Source of the DNA: Marinithermus hydrothermalis DSM 14884
GTDB lineage: Bacteria; Deinococcota; Deinococci; Deinococcales; Marinithermaceae
NCBI RefSeq assembly: GCF_000195335.1
Contig: NC_015387.1
Location: 1,856,001 to 1,920,000 of the forward strand
Direction: 5' to 3'
DNA length: 64,000 bases
Every line of letters begins with the position of its first letter. Positions within the stretch are counted from its first letter, which is position 1. A program made the translations under genes and the position numbers. Below are positions 29,788 to 41,354 of the stretch, piece by piece. The notes beneath the pieces are model-generated. The model ran no database searches. It was given only the letters and a program-made list of their open reading frames with translations, and had not been told where the DNA came from.

Positions 29788-30786
29788 TCAGGAGGGGATC
29801 CCCGCCCCCTCCGGCACGAACCCCAGGTCCTCGATCATCCGCCAATCGGCCTCGGCCGCCTGGCCTTTTTCGGTGAGGTAGTCGCCGAGGAAGAGGCTGT
29901 TCGCGATCATCAGCGCCAGGGGCTGGAGGCTGCGCAGGTACAGTTCCCGTCCCGCCGAGGCCCGCAGCTCGGCCGTGGGGTTCACGAAGCGGAAGACGGC
30001 CAGGTAGCGCAAACACGCCCAGGGCGTGAGGTGGCGCACGGTCCGCCCGTCGCCGAGCGGGGTGCCCTCGATGGGGATCAGGAAGTTCACGGGGATCGAG
30101 GCCGCCCCCATCGCGCGCAGGGCGTAGGCCAGCTCGACGACCTCCTCGTCGGTCTCGCCCATCCCGAGGATCACCCCGCTGCACGGCGCGAGCCCCGCCG
30201 CCTGCGCGGCCTGGACGGTCCGCACCCGGTCCGCGTAGGTGTGGGTGGTGCAGATCTCGCCGTAGCGGGCGGCGCTGGTGTTGAGGTTGTGGTTGTACGC
30301 GTCCACCCCGGCCGCTTTAAGGGCCCGGGCCTTGGCCTCGTCGATGAGGCCCAAGCAGGCGCAGACCTCGAGGGGCAGCTCCGCCTTGATGCGGCGGGCG
30401 GCCTCGGCCACGGCCTCAACCTCGCGCCAGGAGGCCCCGCGCCCCGAGGTCACGATGCAAAACCGGTCCGCTCCGGCGGCGTGGGCCGCGCGGGCGCGGG
30501 CGACCATCTCCTCCACGCTCAGGAGGCGGTACCGGGGGATCGCGGCCTGGGAGGCGCGGGACTGCGAGCAATAGTGGCAGTCCTCGGGGCACAGCCCGCT
30601 CTGGGCGTTCAGGAGCACGTTGACCTTTACCCGGTTGCCGAAGAAGTGCCGGCGCACCCGCCAGGCTGCCTCCACCAGGCGCAGGGTCTCCGCGTCGGGC
30701 AGCCGCAATAGGGCCAGGGCCACCTCCCGGGGGGGAGGGTGGCCCTGGAGCGCGTCGGCCACAAGCCGGTCCCAGGGGATCTCCAC
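29788..30786 (-). CDS. bioB: Biotin synthase
   Basis: Radical-SAM enzyme inserting sulfur into dethiobiotin. The 4Fe-4S CxxxCxxC is in LCPEDCHYCSQS near residue 68, and the downstream conserved NHNLNT and 2Fe-2S-region motifs are present. 332 residues, GTG start at 30786 with GGAGGTG upstream. Follows bioY by 15 nt. Confidence 0.96.
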   Translation of the reverse strand: MEIPWDRLVADALQGHPPPREVALALLRLPDAETLRLVEAAWRVRRHFFGNRVKVNVLLNAQSGLCPEDCHYCSQSRASQAAIPRYRLLSVEEMVARARAAHAAGADRFCIVTSGRGASWREVEAVAEAARRIKAELPLEVCACLGLIDEAKARALKAAGVDAYNHNLNTSAARYGEICTTHTYADRVRTVQAAQAAGLAPCSGVILGMGETDEEVVELAYALRAMGAASIPVNFLIPIEGTPLGDGRTVRHLTPWACLRYLAVFRFVNPTAELRASAGRELYLRSLQPLALMIANSLFLGDYLTEKGQAAEADWRMIEDLGFVPEGAGIPS

Positions 30787-30801
30787 GGCCGCACCTCCGC
30801 G

Positions 30802-31410
30802 CTAGCGCCGGCCTACGAACCGCCAGGCCGTGGGCAGCACGAGCGCGGCCAGCACAGCCTTCACGAGATCACCGGGGATGAAGGGGAGAAACCCCATCGC
30901 GAGCAGGGCCCCCAGCCCCCCGAACTTGCCCGCGCCGGCCAGCCACGCGCCGAGCCAGGCGAGGCCCAGAGCGTAGATGATCAGGTTGCCGAGGAGCATA
31001 GCCAGGAAGGTCAGGCCCCAGCCGCGGTCCGCGCCGAAGCGCTCCACCAAATACCCCACCACGAAAGCCGCGACGGGGAAGGCGATCAGGTACCCGCCGG
31101 TCGGGCCGAAGAGCTTCGCGACCCCCGCGCTGCCCCCCGCAAAGAAGGGCAGGCCCGCCGCGCCCTCCGCGAGGTAGGCGAGGAGGGCGAGGAGGCCCAA
31201 GCGGCTGCCGAGCGCCGCGCCGACGAGCAGCACGCCGAAGGTCTGGCCCGTCACGGGCACCGGCGTGAAGGGGAGCGGCACGCTGACCTGCGCGCTCAAG
31301 GCCACGAGCAGGCTGCCCGCGAGGACCAGCGCCACGTCCCGGGTAAGGCTGCGGGTCGGGAAGAACACCTTGGCCAACGGTAGGTACGGTAACGCCTGGG
31401 TCTGGTTCAT
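30802..31410 (-). CDS. bioY: Biotin ECF transporter S component BioY
   Basis: 202-residue membrane protein with about six hydrophobic segments and BioY hallmarks: VSVPLPFTPVPVTGQTFGVLL and EGAAGLPFFAGGSAGVAKLFGPTGGYL. Captures biotin; ECF ATPases are not in this window. ATG at 31410 preceded by GGGAGGT; its start overlaps the birA stop (ATGA). Uptake and synthesis genes share one operon and regulator. Confidence 0.95.
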   Translation of the reverse strand: MNQTQALPYLPLAKVFFPTRSLTRDVALVLAGSLLVALSAQVSVPLPFTPVPVTGQTFGVLLVGAALGSRLGLLALLAYLAEGAAGLPFFAGGSAGVAKLFGPTGGYLIAFPVAAFVVGYLVERFGADRGWGLTFLAMLLGNLIIYALGLAWLGAWLAGAGKFGGLGALLAMGFLPFIPGDLVKAVLAALVLPTAWRFVGRR

Positions 31411-32336
31411 CGGATACCTCCCACGAGTTCCACGTCCCCCGCCGAGATGCGGGTGCGTTTGCCGGATGCGACCTCCACCACCAGCGCGCCGTCCGCCTCG
31501 AGGTCCACGGCCACGCCCTCCACCACGCCGCCCACCCAGCGCACGCGCACCGGCCGCCCCAGGGTGTACGAGCGCGCCCGCCAGGCCGCCAGGATCGCCT
31601 CGGGCTCCCCGAGCCGCGCGTACCAGTGCTCGAGCCGCTCGAGGAGGTGGGCGAGCACCTCCACCCGGCGGGCCGGGCGGTAGGCTTCCAGGTACGCCGC
31701 GCCTTCCGGGAGGGGGCTTTGGTGCACGTTCAGGCCGATGCCGAGCAGGACGTAACGGACCTCCTCGCCCAGCAGGTCGGCCTCGAGGAGGACCCCCGCG
31801 AGCTTGTTGCCGTCCGGGGCGAGGAGGTCGTTGGGCCACTTGAGCCCCCCGACCCCCGCGGCCTCGGCGAGGGCGACGCCCGCGGCGAGGGTGAGGCGGG
31901 GCAGGGCGGTGAGGGGCAGGGCGGGGCGCAGCAGAAGCGAGAAGTACAGGCCCGCGCCGGCCGGGCTGGCCCAGCCGCGCCCCCGGCGCCCCCGGCCTTG
32001 GGTCTGCTGCTCCGCGAGGACCAGCGCCCCTTCCGGCGCGCCGGCCTCGGCCCACTTCCGGAGCGCGTCCTGGGTGCTGGCGACGCGCCCCAGGTACCGG
32101 TAGGGCCGGCCGAAACGGCCCTTGAGGCGGGGGGCGAGGCGGGCGGGGGTGGGGGTGCCGGGCGCGAGGCGGTAGCCCCGGCCCCGCGCGACCTCGATGG
32201 GGTAGCCGGCCTCCCGCAGGGCCTGGGCCTGCTTCCAGACCGCGACCCGGCTCACGCCCAGCCGCCGCGCGAGCGCCTCGCCGCTCTGGTAGGTCTCGCT
32301 CAGGTGGTCGAGGAGGGGGGGCGGCGCATCCAGCAC
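31407..32336 (-). CDS. birA: Bifunctional biotin-protein ligase / biotin operon repressor
   Basis: Residues ~1-60 are a winged helix-turn-helix (SGEALARRLGVSRVAVWKQA). The ligase domain follows with QQTQGRGRRGRGWASP, LKWPNDLLAPDGNKLAGVL and GIGLNVHQ, and a C-terminal SH3-like domain is present. It therefore should both biotinylate carboxyl-carrier protein and repress bio transcription. I set the start at GTG 32336 (309 residues), which places TAACTT 7 nt upstream and the start within the operator; a TTG at 32345 is the alternative. First gene of the biotin operon, so it is autoregulated. Confidence 0.9.
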   Translation of the reverse strand: MLDAPPPLLDHLSETYQSGEALARRLGVSRVAVWKQAQALREAGYPIEVARGRGYRLAPGTPTPARLAPRLKGRFGRPYRYLGRVASTQDALRKWAEAGAPEGALVLAEQQTQGRGRRGRGWASPAGAGLYFSLLLRPALPLTALPRLTLAAGVALAEAAGVGGLKWPNDLLAPDGNKLAGVLLEADLLGEEVRYVLLGIGLNVHQSPLPEGAAYLEAYRPARRVEVLAHLLERLEHWYARLGEPEAILAAWRARSYTLGRPVRVRWVGGVVEGVAVDLEADGALVVEVASGKRTRISAGDVELVGGIR

Positions 32337-32366
32337 GTTAACCAAGTTACGGGCCTGGGGTTAACG
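32336..32366. promoter_or_regulatory. BirA operator over the birA-bio promoter
   Basis: A perfect palindrome: CGTTAACC (32336-32343), 15 nt, GGTTAACG (32359-32366). It closely matches the known bacterial BirA box (GTAAACC-N14/15-GGTTTAC) in half-site and spacing. It covers the -10 and the start codon of birA, so bound holo-BirA would block transcription of the whole operon. Confidence 0.85.
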
Positions 32367-32372
32367 GCTCAA
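32344..32372 (-). promoter_or_regulatory. birA: birA-bio operon promoter (leaderless)
   Basis: Minus-strand TTGAGC (32367-32372), 17-nt spacer, TAACTT (32344-32349), 7 nt before the GTG start. The -10 lies inside the BirA operator palindrome. Confidence 0.65.
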
Positions 32373-32460
32373 GCCCCAGCCGCGAGTCTGAACCCAGCCC
32401 AAAAAGCGTGGCGTTCCCCCTAACGTAGGCCAGCCTCCGCCGCCCCCCGCCGCACCGCCG

Positions 32461-32466
32461 TATGCT
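32461..32466 (+). promoter_or_regulatory. -10 box of leaderless TPR-protein promoter
   Basis: TATGCT 6 nt before the ATG at 32473, in the divergent region opposite birA. Confidence 0.5.
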
Positions 32467-32472
32467 AAAGGC

Positions 32473-34425
32473 ATGCGTGCTCTCCTGATCGCACTGGCCC
32501 TCGGCAGCCTGGCCCTGGCCCAGGGGCTCGTCCTGCCCTTCGAGGGGCCGCAGGGCGCCAGCACCGCCCGGGCGGTGGCCCAGAGCCTGGACGCCCCGCC
32601 ACCCACCCTGGCGGGACTGTTGCTGCCCGAACCCCCGTGGCAAGGCGGGTGGCGCGTCCTCACCCCGAGCCTCGCGAGCCCCGCCGGCGCCCGGCTCATC
32701 TGGGAAGCCACCGGCGCGGACTGGGTCCTGACCGGCCGCCTCACGAACGGCCAGATCGAGGTGTTCCTGTTCGACGGCGAGAAAAGCGAAAGCGCCCGCT
32801 TCGCGAACGCCCTCCTCCTCGAGCGCTGGGCGGCCCAGCGGCTCGACCGCCCGGCGCAGGCCGTGCCGCCCGAACCGGACCTCGAGCCCGTCCTGCGAAG
32901 CCTCCTGCAAGGGCAGCGCCCCTCCTCCCTGCCCGAGGCCCTCGCGGGGGAGGCCGAGCAGCTCGAGGCCGCGCGCGCGCGGAACGTGGACGCTTTAGCC
33001 GGCGTGCTGCCCGAACCCATGCTCGCCTTCTGGCGGGGGCTCCGCGACCCTAGCGCATTCCCCGAGAACGGGGTCGGGCCCGTCTGGCGCGCCTTCCTGC
33101 CCCTGCAAAACGACGACCGCGCGACCGCCCTCGAGCGGGCCGCCCAGCTCGCCCAAAGCCCGCGGGCCCTGGACCAAGCCGCGGCCCTCATCCTGTTCCG
33201 GGGGTTGGAGGACGACCGGTGGCGCGAGGTGGCGCGCTCCCTCACCGAGGTCGCGCCGGAGCTGGTGTTCGGGTGGGAGATGCGGAGCTTCGCCGCGTTC
33301 GATGAGAACAACGGCGCGGAGGCCCGCGAAGCCCTGGAGCGCGCGGTTCAGCTGAACCCGGAGGAGGTCCTGTACTGGACGAACCTGGGCTGGGCCCGGT
33401 ACCTGACGGGAGACGTGACCGGCGCGATCCGCGCCTCCGTGAAGGCGATGCGCCTCGAGCCGAACTCCACCGCGGCCTACAACCTGGGCCTCTTCCACGC
33501 CCTCGCTGGGAACCACCTGGACGCTCAGCGGTTCTACCTGCAGGCCCTGCGCCTCGACGACGAGAACGAGGTGGAAATCGCTCGGGAGGACCTGGAGAAC
33601 ACCGGACGCAGCGACCTCCTCTACTACCAAGGCTTCCTCCTCGAGCGGGCAGGGCGCGTCGCGGAGGCTCTCGAGGCGTACCGCGCCTTCCTGGAAGCGC
33701 ACCCGGAGCACGTGCTCGCCCCCGAGGCCCGGCGCGCGGTCGCGCGCCTTGGGCAGGCCCGCCGCGAGGTACGCATCCAACGGCTGGCCCTCCAACCGGA
33801 CGGGGTGGACGCGCGGCCGTTCGGCGCGGGGGAGCAGGTCTGGCCGGTGGTGGAGCTGGTGGGCGAACCGGCCCTGGCCCGCGGGGAGGTCCGGACCCTG
33901 CTCCTTAAGGACGGCCGGGTGGTGGATGAAGCGAGCTTCGAGCTGGACGTACCGCCCATCACCGCGGACTGGCGGGGGAACGCGTCGCCCGTCACGCCGC
34001 CCGAGCCGGGCCGGTACCAGCTCGTGGTGCGTTACCTCGACGCCGAGGCCCGGCTCACCCTCCAGGTGGGGCCGCCCAACCTCGCCCGGCGTTTGTTCGC
34101 GCTGGGGTTGGAGGTGCGCGGGCTCAACGGCACCCCCCTCCTCACCCCGGCGGTGGCCCTCTCCCCCAGCGGGGAGGCGCGGCTTTTGGCCGCGGTCGCG
34201 GAGGAGCTGCGCCAGGCCGCGCCGCGCGCGCGGGAGGTCGCGCGGTTCAACCAGATCCTCGAGAACGGGCCCTTCCCCGGGCGGACCGTGGCGGAGGTGA
34301 TGGAGGCCGCCACCCCGGAGACCGCGCGGGTGTTCTTGGAAGCGGTGGTGCAGCGCCCCGAGCTCCTGGGGGGGCGGGACGTGGTGAACGCCTTCGCGGA
34401 GTGGGCGTCCGGGGCCGGGCGCTAG
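32473..34425 (+). CDS. Exported tetratricopeptide-repeat protein, function unknown
   Basis: 650 residues. The N-terminus MRALLIALALGSLALAQG is a signal peptide (cleavage probably near residue 16), so the protein is exported. Residues ~285-420 contain TPR units, for example VLYWTNLGWARYLTGDVTGA, STAAYNLGLFHALAGNHLDA and LLYYQGFLLERAGRVAEAL. The C-terminal part (about 440-560) looks beta-rich, with GEVRTLLLKDGRVVDEASFEL. No enzymatic motif seen. Monocistronic, with uvrA starting 35 nt later from its own -10. Confidence 0.75.
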   Translation: MRALLIALALGSLALAQGLVLPFEGPQGASTARAVAQSLDAPPPTLAGLLLPEPPWQGGWRVLTPSLASPAGARLIWEATGADWVLTGRLTNGQIEVFLFDGEKSESARFANALLLERWAAQRLDRPAQAVPPEPDLEPVLRSLLQGQRPSSLPEALAGEAEQLEAARARNVDALAGVLPEPMLAFWRGLRDPSAFPENGVGPVWRAFLPLQNDDRATALERAAQLAQSPRALDQAAALILFRGLEDDRWREVARSLTEVAPELVFGWEMRSFAAFDENNGAEAREALERAVQLNPEEVLYWTNLGWARYLTGDVTGAIRASVKAMRLEPNSTAAYNLGLFHALAGNHLDAQRFYLQALRLDDENEVEIAREDLENTGRSDLLYYQGFLLERAGRVAEALEAYRAFLEAHPEHVLAPEARRAVARLGQARREVRIQRLALQPDGVDARPFGAGEQVWPVVELVGEPALARGEVRTLLLKDGRVVDEASFELDVPPITADWRGNASPVTPPEPGRYQLVVRYLDAEARLTLQVGPPNLARRLFALGLEVRGLNGTPLLTPAVALSPSGEARLLAAVAEELRQAAPRAREVARFNQILENGPFPGRTVAEVMEAATPETARVFLEAVVQRPELLGGRDVVNAFAEWASGAGR

Positions 34426-34447
34426 GTCCCGGACGCCCCTCGGATGC

Positions 34448-34453
34448 TATACT
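34448..34453 (+). promoter_or_regulatory. uvrA: -10 box of leaderless uvrA promoter
   Basis: TATACT 7 nt before the uvrA ATG; no Shine-Dalgarno sequence is present. Confidence 0.55.
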
Positions 34454-34460
34454 CCCTTAG

Positions 34461-37322
<2,862 letters not shown>

Positions 37323-37335
37323 CCCGGGAGGAGCC

Positions 37336-38502
37336 ATGGCGACCGCTCCGCTCGACCCTCAAGCCCGCCACGCCCTCTTCACCCAGGCCCGGCGCGTCGT
37401 GGTGAAGGTCGGCAGCGCCGCGCTGGCGGGGGAGGCGGGGCTGAACCCGGAACGCATCGACCGGCTCGCCGCCGAGCTCGCCGCCCTCGGCCAAGCCGGG
37501 CGCGAGGTGATCCTGGTCTCCTCCGGCGCGATCGCCGCCGGCACCCGGAAGATCGGCCTGCCCCGGCGGCCCGCCTCCATCCCCGAAAAGCAGGCCGCGG
37601 CCGCGGTGGGGCAAAGCGCTCTGGTCCAGGCCTGGGAGGACGCGTTCCGTAAGCACGGCCGCTCCGTGGCGCAACTCCTCCTCACCGCCGACGACCTCGC
37701 CCACCGCCACCGCTACCTGAACGCGCGCAACACGCTCAACACCCTCCTCGCCTGGGGGGTGGTGCCCCTCATCAACGAGAACGACACCGTGATGGTGGAC
37801 GAGATCCAGTTCGGCGACAACGACCACCTCGCCACCCTCATCGCGGGCCTCGTGGGCGCGGACCTCCTCGTCATCCTCTCCGACGTGGACGCGCTCTACG
37901 ACGCGGACCCGCGCCAAAACCCCGCGGCCCGCCCCATCCGCTGGGTGCCCCGGGTGGACGGCCGGCTGCTGCGCGCCGCGGGTGAGGCCCCGAGCGCGGT
38001 GGGGCGGGGCGGGATGCGCAGCAAGCTCCTCGCGGCCAAGAAGTGCCTCGACGCGGGGATCCCCCTCCTCCTGGCCTCCGGTCGCCAGCCGGGGGTCCTC
38101 GAGGCGGCCTTCGCCGGCCTCGAGGTCGGCACCCTGTTCTGGAGCGGCGAACGCCGGTACAGTGGGAAGAAGCTCTGGCTCGCCCAGCTCCCCCGCCCCC
38201 AAGGTGAGGTGGTGGTGGACGCGGGCGCGGCGCGGGCCCTGCGCACCGCGGGCACCTCCCTCCTGCCGGTGGGGGTGCGGGCGGTGCGCGGCGTGTTCGG
38301 GGTGGGCGCCCCGGTCCGGGTGGTGGACGAGGACGGCCGGCTCGTGGGGATCGGGCTCACCCAGTACGCCGCGGCCGACCTGGAGCGGATCAAGGGCCGC
38401 CGCACCCACGAGATCGCGGCGGTCCTCGGGCACAACCCCTCGGACGAGGTGATCCACCGCGACAACTTCGCCCTCGCCGAGGAGCTGGTGGACGCGGAGT
38501 AA
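37336..38502 (+). CDS. proB: Glutamate 5-kinase
   Basis: First enzyme of proline synthesis. Amino-acid kinase domain: [55 protein letters not shown]-terminal PUA domain is present (about residues 285-370, [12 protein letters not shown]...). 388 residues. GGGAGGAG upstream of the ATG; followed by proA after 14 nt. Confidence 0.96.
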   Translation: MATAPLDPQARHALFTQARRVVVKVGSAALAGEAGLNPERIDRLAAELAALGQAGREVILVSSGAIAAGTRKIGLPRRPASIPEKQAAAAVGQSALVQAWEDAFRKHGRSVAQLLLTADDLAHRHRYLNARNTLNTLLAWGVVPLINENDTVMVDEIQFGDNDHLATLIAGLVGADLLVILSDVDALYDADPRQNPAARPIRWVPRVDGRLLRAAGEAPSAVGRGGMRSKLLAAKKCLDAGIPLLLASGRQPGVLEAAFAGLEVGTLFWSGERRYSGKKLWLAQLPRPQGEVVVDAGAARALRTAGTSLLPVGVRAVRGVFGVGAPVRVVDEDGRLVGIGLTQYAAADLERIKGRRTHEIAAVLGHNPSDEVIHRDNFALAEELVDAE

Positions 38503-38516
38503 CGCTGGAGGCAAGC

Positions 38517-39782
38517 ATGGCGACCCAGAACCTCACGCACGAGATGCGGGCCCTGGCCCAACGCGCCCGGGCCGCGGCCCAAGGCATGAGCCGCGCCGGA
38601 ACCGCCGCGAAGAACCAGGCGCTCCTCCGCGCGGCGGAACTGTTGGAGCAGGAACGCGCCGCCCTTTTAGCGGCGAACGCCCAGGACCTCGAGGCCGCCC
38701 AAGCCGCGGGCACGACCGGGGCGAAGCTCGAGCGGCTGCGCCTCACCGACCGCGTCCTCGCCGACCTCGCCGCGGGACTGCGGCAGCTCGCGGCCCAACC
38801 GGACCCCGTCGGGGAGATCAGCGAGATGCGCCGCCTCGAGAACGGCCTTTTGGTGGGGCGTATGCGCGTCCCGCTCGGGGTGATCGGCATGATCTACGAG
38901 TCCCGCCCCAACGTGACGATCGAGGCGGGGGCCTTGACGCTCAAGGCCGGGAACGCCGTGATCCTAAGGGGCGGCTCGGAGGCCTTCCGCTCCAACACGG
39001 CGCTCGCTGGCCTGCTGCGCCAAGCCCTCCGCGAGGCCGGCCTGCCCGAGGACGCCGTGCAGCTCGTGCCCACCCCGGACCGCGCGGCGGTTCTCGAGCT
39101 CCTCAAGCTCGACGAGTGGATCGACCTGATGATCCCCCGGGGCGGGGAGGGCCTGATCCGGTTCGTGACCGAGCACGCCCGCATGCCGGTCCTCAAGCAC
39201 TACAAGGGCGTGTGCCACGTGTACGTGGACCGCGACGCCGACCTCGAGATGGCCCGGCGGATCGTGCTGAACGCCAAGACCCAGCGCCCCGGCGTGTGCA
39301 ACGCCCTCGAGACGCTTCTGGTGGACCAGGCGGTCGCCGCGGATTTCCTGCCCCAAGTGGCGCGGGACCTCGAGGCGGCCGGGGTGGAGCTTAGGGGGTG
39401 TCCCGAGACGCGGGCGGTCCTCCCCGAAGCGCGGCCGGCTACCGAGGCGGACTGGGCGGCGGAGTACCTGGACCTCATCCTCGCGGTGCGGGTCGTGCGG
39501 GACATGGAGGCGGCCCTCGAGCACATCGCGCGCTACGGCTCGAACCACACCGAGGCGATCGTGACCCAGAACCACGCGCGCGCCATGCGGTTCCTGCGCG
39601 AGGTGGACGCCTCGCTCGTCCTGGTGAACGCCTCCACCCGCTTCAACGACGGGTTCCAGCTGGGCCTGGGCGCGGAGATCGGGATCTCCACCTCCAAGCT
39701 GCACGCGTACGGCCCCATGGGGGTGCGCGAGCTCACCACGACGAAGTTCGTGGCGCTCGGGGACGGGCAGGTGCGCGGGTAG
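38517..39782 (+). CDS. proA: Gamma-glutamyl phosphate reductase
   Basis: 421-residue aldehyde-dehydrogenase-like enzyme of proline synthesis, acting directly after ProB. Motifs: [35 protein letters not shown], and the catalytic Cys in [14 protein letters not shown]. The C-terminal substrate loop ([19 protein letters not shown]) is present. Ribosome-binding site TGGAGG. ATG of the next gene starts 1 nt after its stop. Confidence 0.97.
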   Translation: MATQNLTHEMRALAQRARAAAQGMSRAGTAAKNQALLRAAELLEQERAALLAANAQDLEAAQAAGTTGAKLERLRLTDRVLADLAAGLRQLAAQPDPVGEISEMRRLENGLLVGRMRVPLGVIGMIYESRPNVTIEAGALTLKAGNAVILRGGSEAFRSNTALAGLLRQALREAGLPEDAVQLVPTPDRAAVLELLKLDEWIDLMIPRGGEGLIRFVTEHARMPVLKHYKGVCHVYVDRDADLEMARRIVLNAKTQRPGVCNALETLLVDQAVAADFLPQVARDLEAAGVELRGCPETRAVLPEARPATEADWAAEYLDLILAVRVVRDMEAALEHIARYGSNHTEAIVTQNHARAMRFLREVDASLVLVNASTRFNDGFQLGLGAEIGISTSKLHAYGPMGVRELTTTKFVALGDGQVRG

Positions 39783-39783
39783 G

Positions 39784-40602
39784 ATGCGCCTTCGGGTCCC
39801 CCGGTTTGTAAAGCGGTTCCTCCGGATCTACACCCGGGTGCACGTGCCGTTCTTCGCGGCGGCCTTGGCGTACTACGCGTTGTTCAGCCTGCTGCCCCTC
39901 CTCTTCTTCCTGGTAGGGTTGTTCGGGTTCGCGCTGCGGCGCAGCCCCGCGCTTTTGGCGGACTTCGAGGCGCAGCTCGTGGCCTTCACCCGCGCGGCCC
40001 TCCCGGCCTCCGCCGACCTCGCCCAGGAGGTGCTCGGCCTGCTCACCCAGGGCGCGCCCTCGTTCACGCTGGGGGCGCTCGCGCTCTTGGCGTGGCTCGC
40101 GAGCCACTTCTTCGCGGCCCTTTCCTACGCGCTCTCGGTGATCTTCGGGGGCCGAGCGTCCGGCGTGCGGGGCCGGCTCGTGGGGCTGTTCGCGCCCCTG
40201 GCGCTCGGCATGGGCCTCCTCCTGTTGATCCTCCTGAACCTGGGGCTGGGCCTCGCGCAGCGCTTTTTGCCCCAGGGCGCGCTGCAGGCGGTGGCGGGCG
40301 GCGTGCTGCCGTACGCGAGCACCGCCGGGGCGTTCTTCCTCATCTACCGCTTCCTGCCCCGCCGCCCTCCGCCCACCGGCCCCGCCCTCCTCGCGGCGCT
40401 CGGCGTGGCCCTCGCGTGGGAGGGACTGCGGCGGGGATTGCCCCTGCTCATCCCCCGCTCGCAGTACGAGGTGTGGTACGGGCCGCTCGCGGGGCTGGTG
40501 CTCGCTCTGTTCGGGTTTTACCTCGCGATGCTCCTCCTCCTCGCCGGCGCGGTGCTGTTACGCAGCCTGCTCCCAGATCAAGCGCAGCCCCTTGAGGGTT
40601 AG
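39784..40602 (+). CDS. YihY/BrkB-family inner-membrane protein
   Basis: 272 residues with about six membrane segments (HVPFFAAALAYYALFSLLPL, LALGMGLLLLILLNLGLGLA, ASTAGAFFLIYRFLP). AAALAYYALFSLLPLLFFLV is the signature of the YihY/virulence factor BrkB family (formerly misassigned RNase BN). Molecular function unsettled. It is translated directly after proA and its 3' end overlaps the convergent coaX by 45 nt. Confidence 0.82.
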   Translation: MRLRVPRFVKRFLRIYTRVHVPFFAAALAYYALFSLLPLLFFLVGLFGFALRRSPALLADFEAQLVAFTRAALPASADLAQEVLGLLTQGAPSFTLGALALLAWLASHFFAALSYALSVIFGGRASGVRGRLVGLFAPLALGMGLLLLILLNLGLGLAQRFLPQGALQAVAGGVLPYASTAGAFFLIYRFLPRRPPPTGPALLAALGVALAWEGLRRGLPLLIPRSQYEVWYGPLAGLVLALFGFYLAMLLLLAGAVLLRSLLPDQAQPLEG

Positions 40603-41319
40603 GTCGGGGTCCACCACGTCCACCGTACGGCACAAGGCCTTCAGGGTCTGCGCGAACCCGCCGGTCGCGATCACCAAGGCGTCCCCGCTCGCCTCCTTAA
40701 ACCGCGCGACCATCCCGTCCACCAAGGCGGCGTACCCCAGCACCAGCCCCGACTGCAGGGCCTCCACGGTGTTCTTCCCGACGGGGCCGCGCGGCGGGGG
40801 CACCAGGTCCACGCGGGGTAGCTTCGCGGTCTTCAAGGCCAGCGCGTCCGCCGCGGTCTGCGGCCCCGGCGCGATCGCCCCGCCCAGGTACCGGTCGGGG
40901 GCCTCCACCAGATCGAAGGTCGTCGCGGTCCCGAAGTCCACCACCACGTACCGGCCCCGGGGATCCCCGTACCCCAGGGCCCCCACCGCGTTCACCAAAC
41001 GGTCCGCCCCCACCTCGCTGGGGGTGTCGGTCTCCACCCGCAGCCGCGCCGAGTCCGCGGTCACCAGGTACGCCTCGACCCCGTAATACCGGCGCAGGGC
41101 CTCCTCGAGCTCGTGCTCCACGGGCGGCACCACGCTCGAGACCACCGCCGCGTCCGGCGGGGGCAGCCCCTCCAGCGCGAACAGGTCCCGCAGCAGCACC
41201 GCGTACTCCGAGACCATGCGGCGGCGCTCCGTGCCCACGCGCCAGCGCGCCCGCAGCACGTCCCCGTCCCAGACCCCGAGCACGGTAGAGGTGTTCCCCA
41301 CGTCCACGGTCAGCAGCAT
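40558..41319 (-). CDS. coaX: Type III pantothenate kinase
   Basis: 253-residue ASKHA-fold kinase starting coenzyme A synthesis. LLTVDVGNTSTVLGVWDGD (ATP-binding), VVSSVVPPVE, the metal/catalytic region DFGTATTFDLVE and GGAIAPGPQTAADAL, and the C-terminal ATGGFAQTL are all present. TATGCT (41326-41331) lies 6 nt before the ATG. Its last 45 nt overlap the end of the YihY-like gene on the other strand. Confidence 0.95.
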   Translation of the reverse strand: MLLTVDVGNTSTVLGVWDGDVLRARWRVGTERRRMVSEYAVLLRDLFALEGLPPPDAAVVSSVVPPVEHELEEALRRYYGVEAYLVTADSARLRVETDTPSEVGADRLVNAVGALGYGDPRGRYVVVDFGTATTFDLVEAPDRYLGGAIAPGPQTAADALALKTAKLPRVDLVPPPRGPVGKNTVEALQSGLVLGYAALVDGMVARFKEASGDALVIATGGFAQTLKALCRTVDVVDPDLTLKGLRLIWEQAA

Positions 41320-41325
41320 ACCTCC

Positions 41326-41348
41326 AGCATACCGACCTTGGATACACT
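41326..41348. promoter_or_regulatory. Back-to-back leaderless promoters of coaX and the PLP enzyme
   Basis: In a 35-bp divergent gap, TATGCT (41326-41331, minus) is 6 nt from the coaX start and TACACT (41343-41348, plus) is 6 nt from the ATG at 41355. Their -35 regions must lie within the opposite gene's promoter or coding sequence, so the two should interfere. Confidence 0.5.
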
Positions 41349-41354
41349 AAGCGC

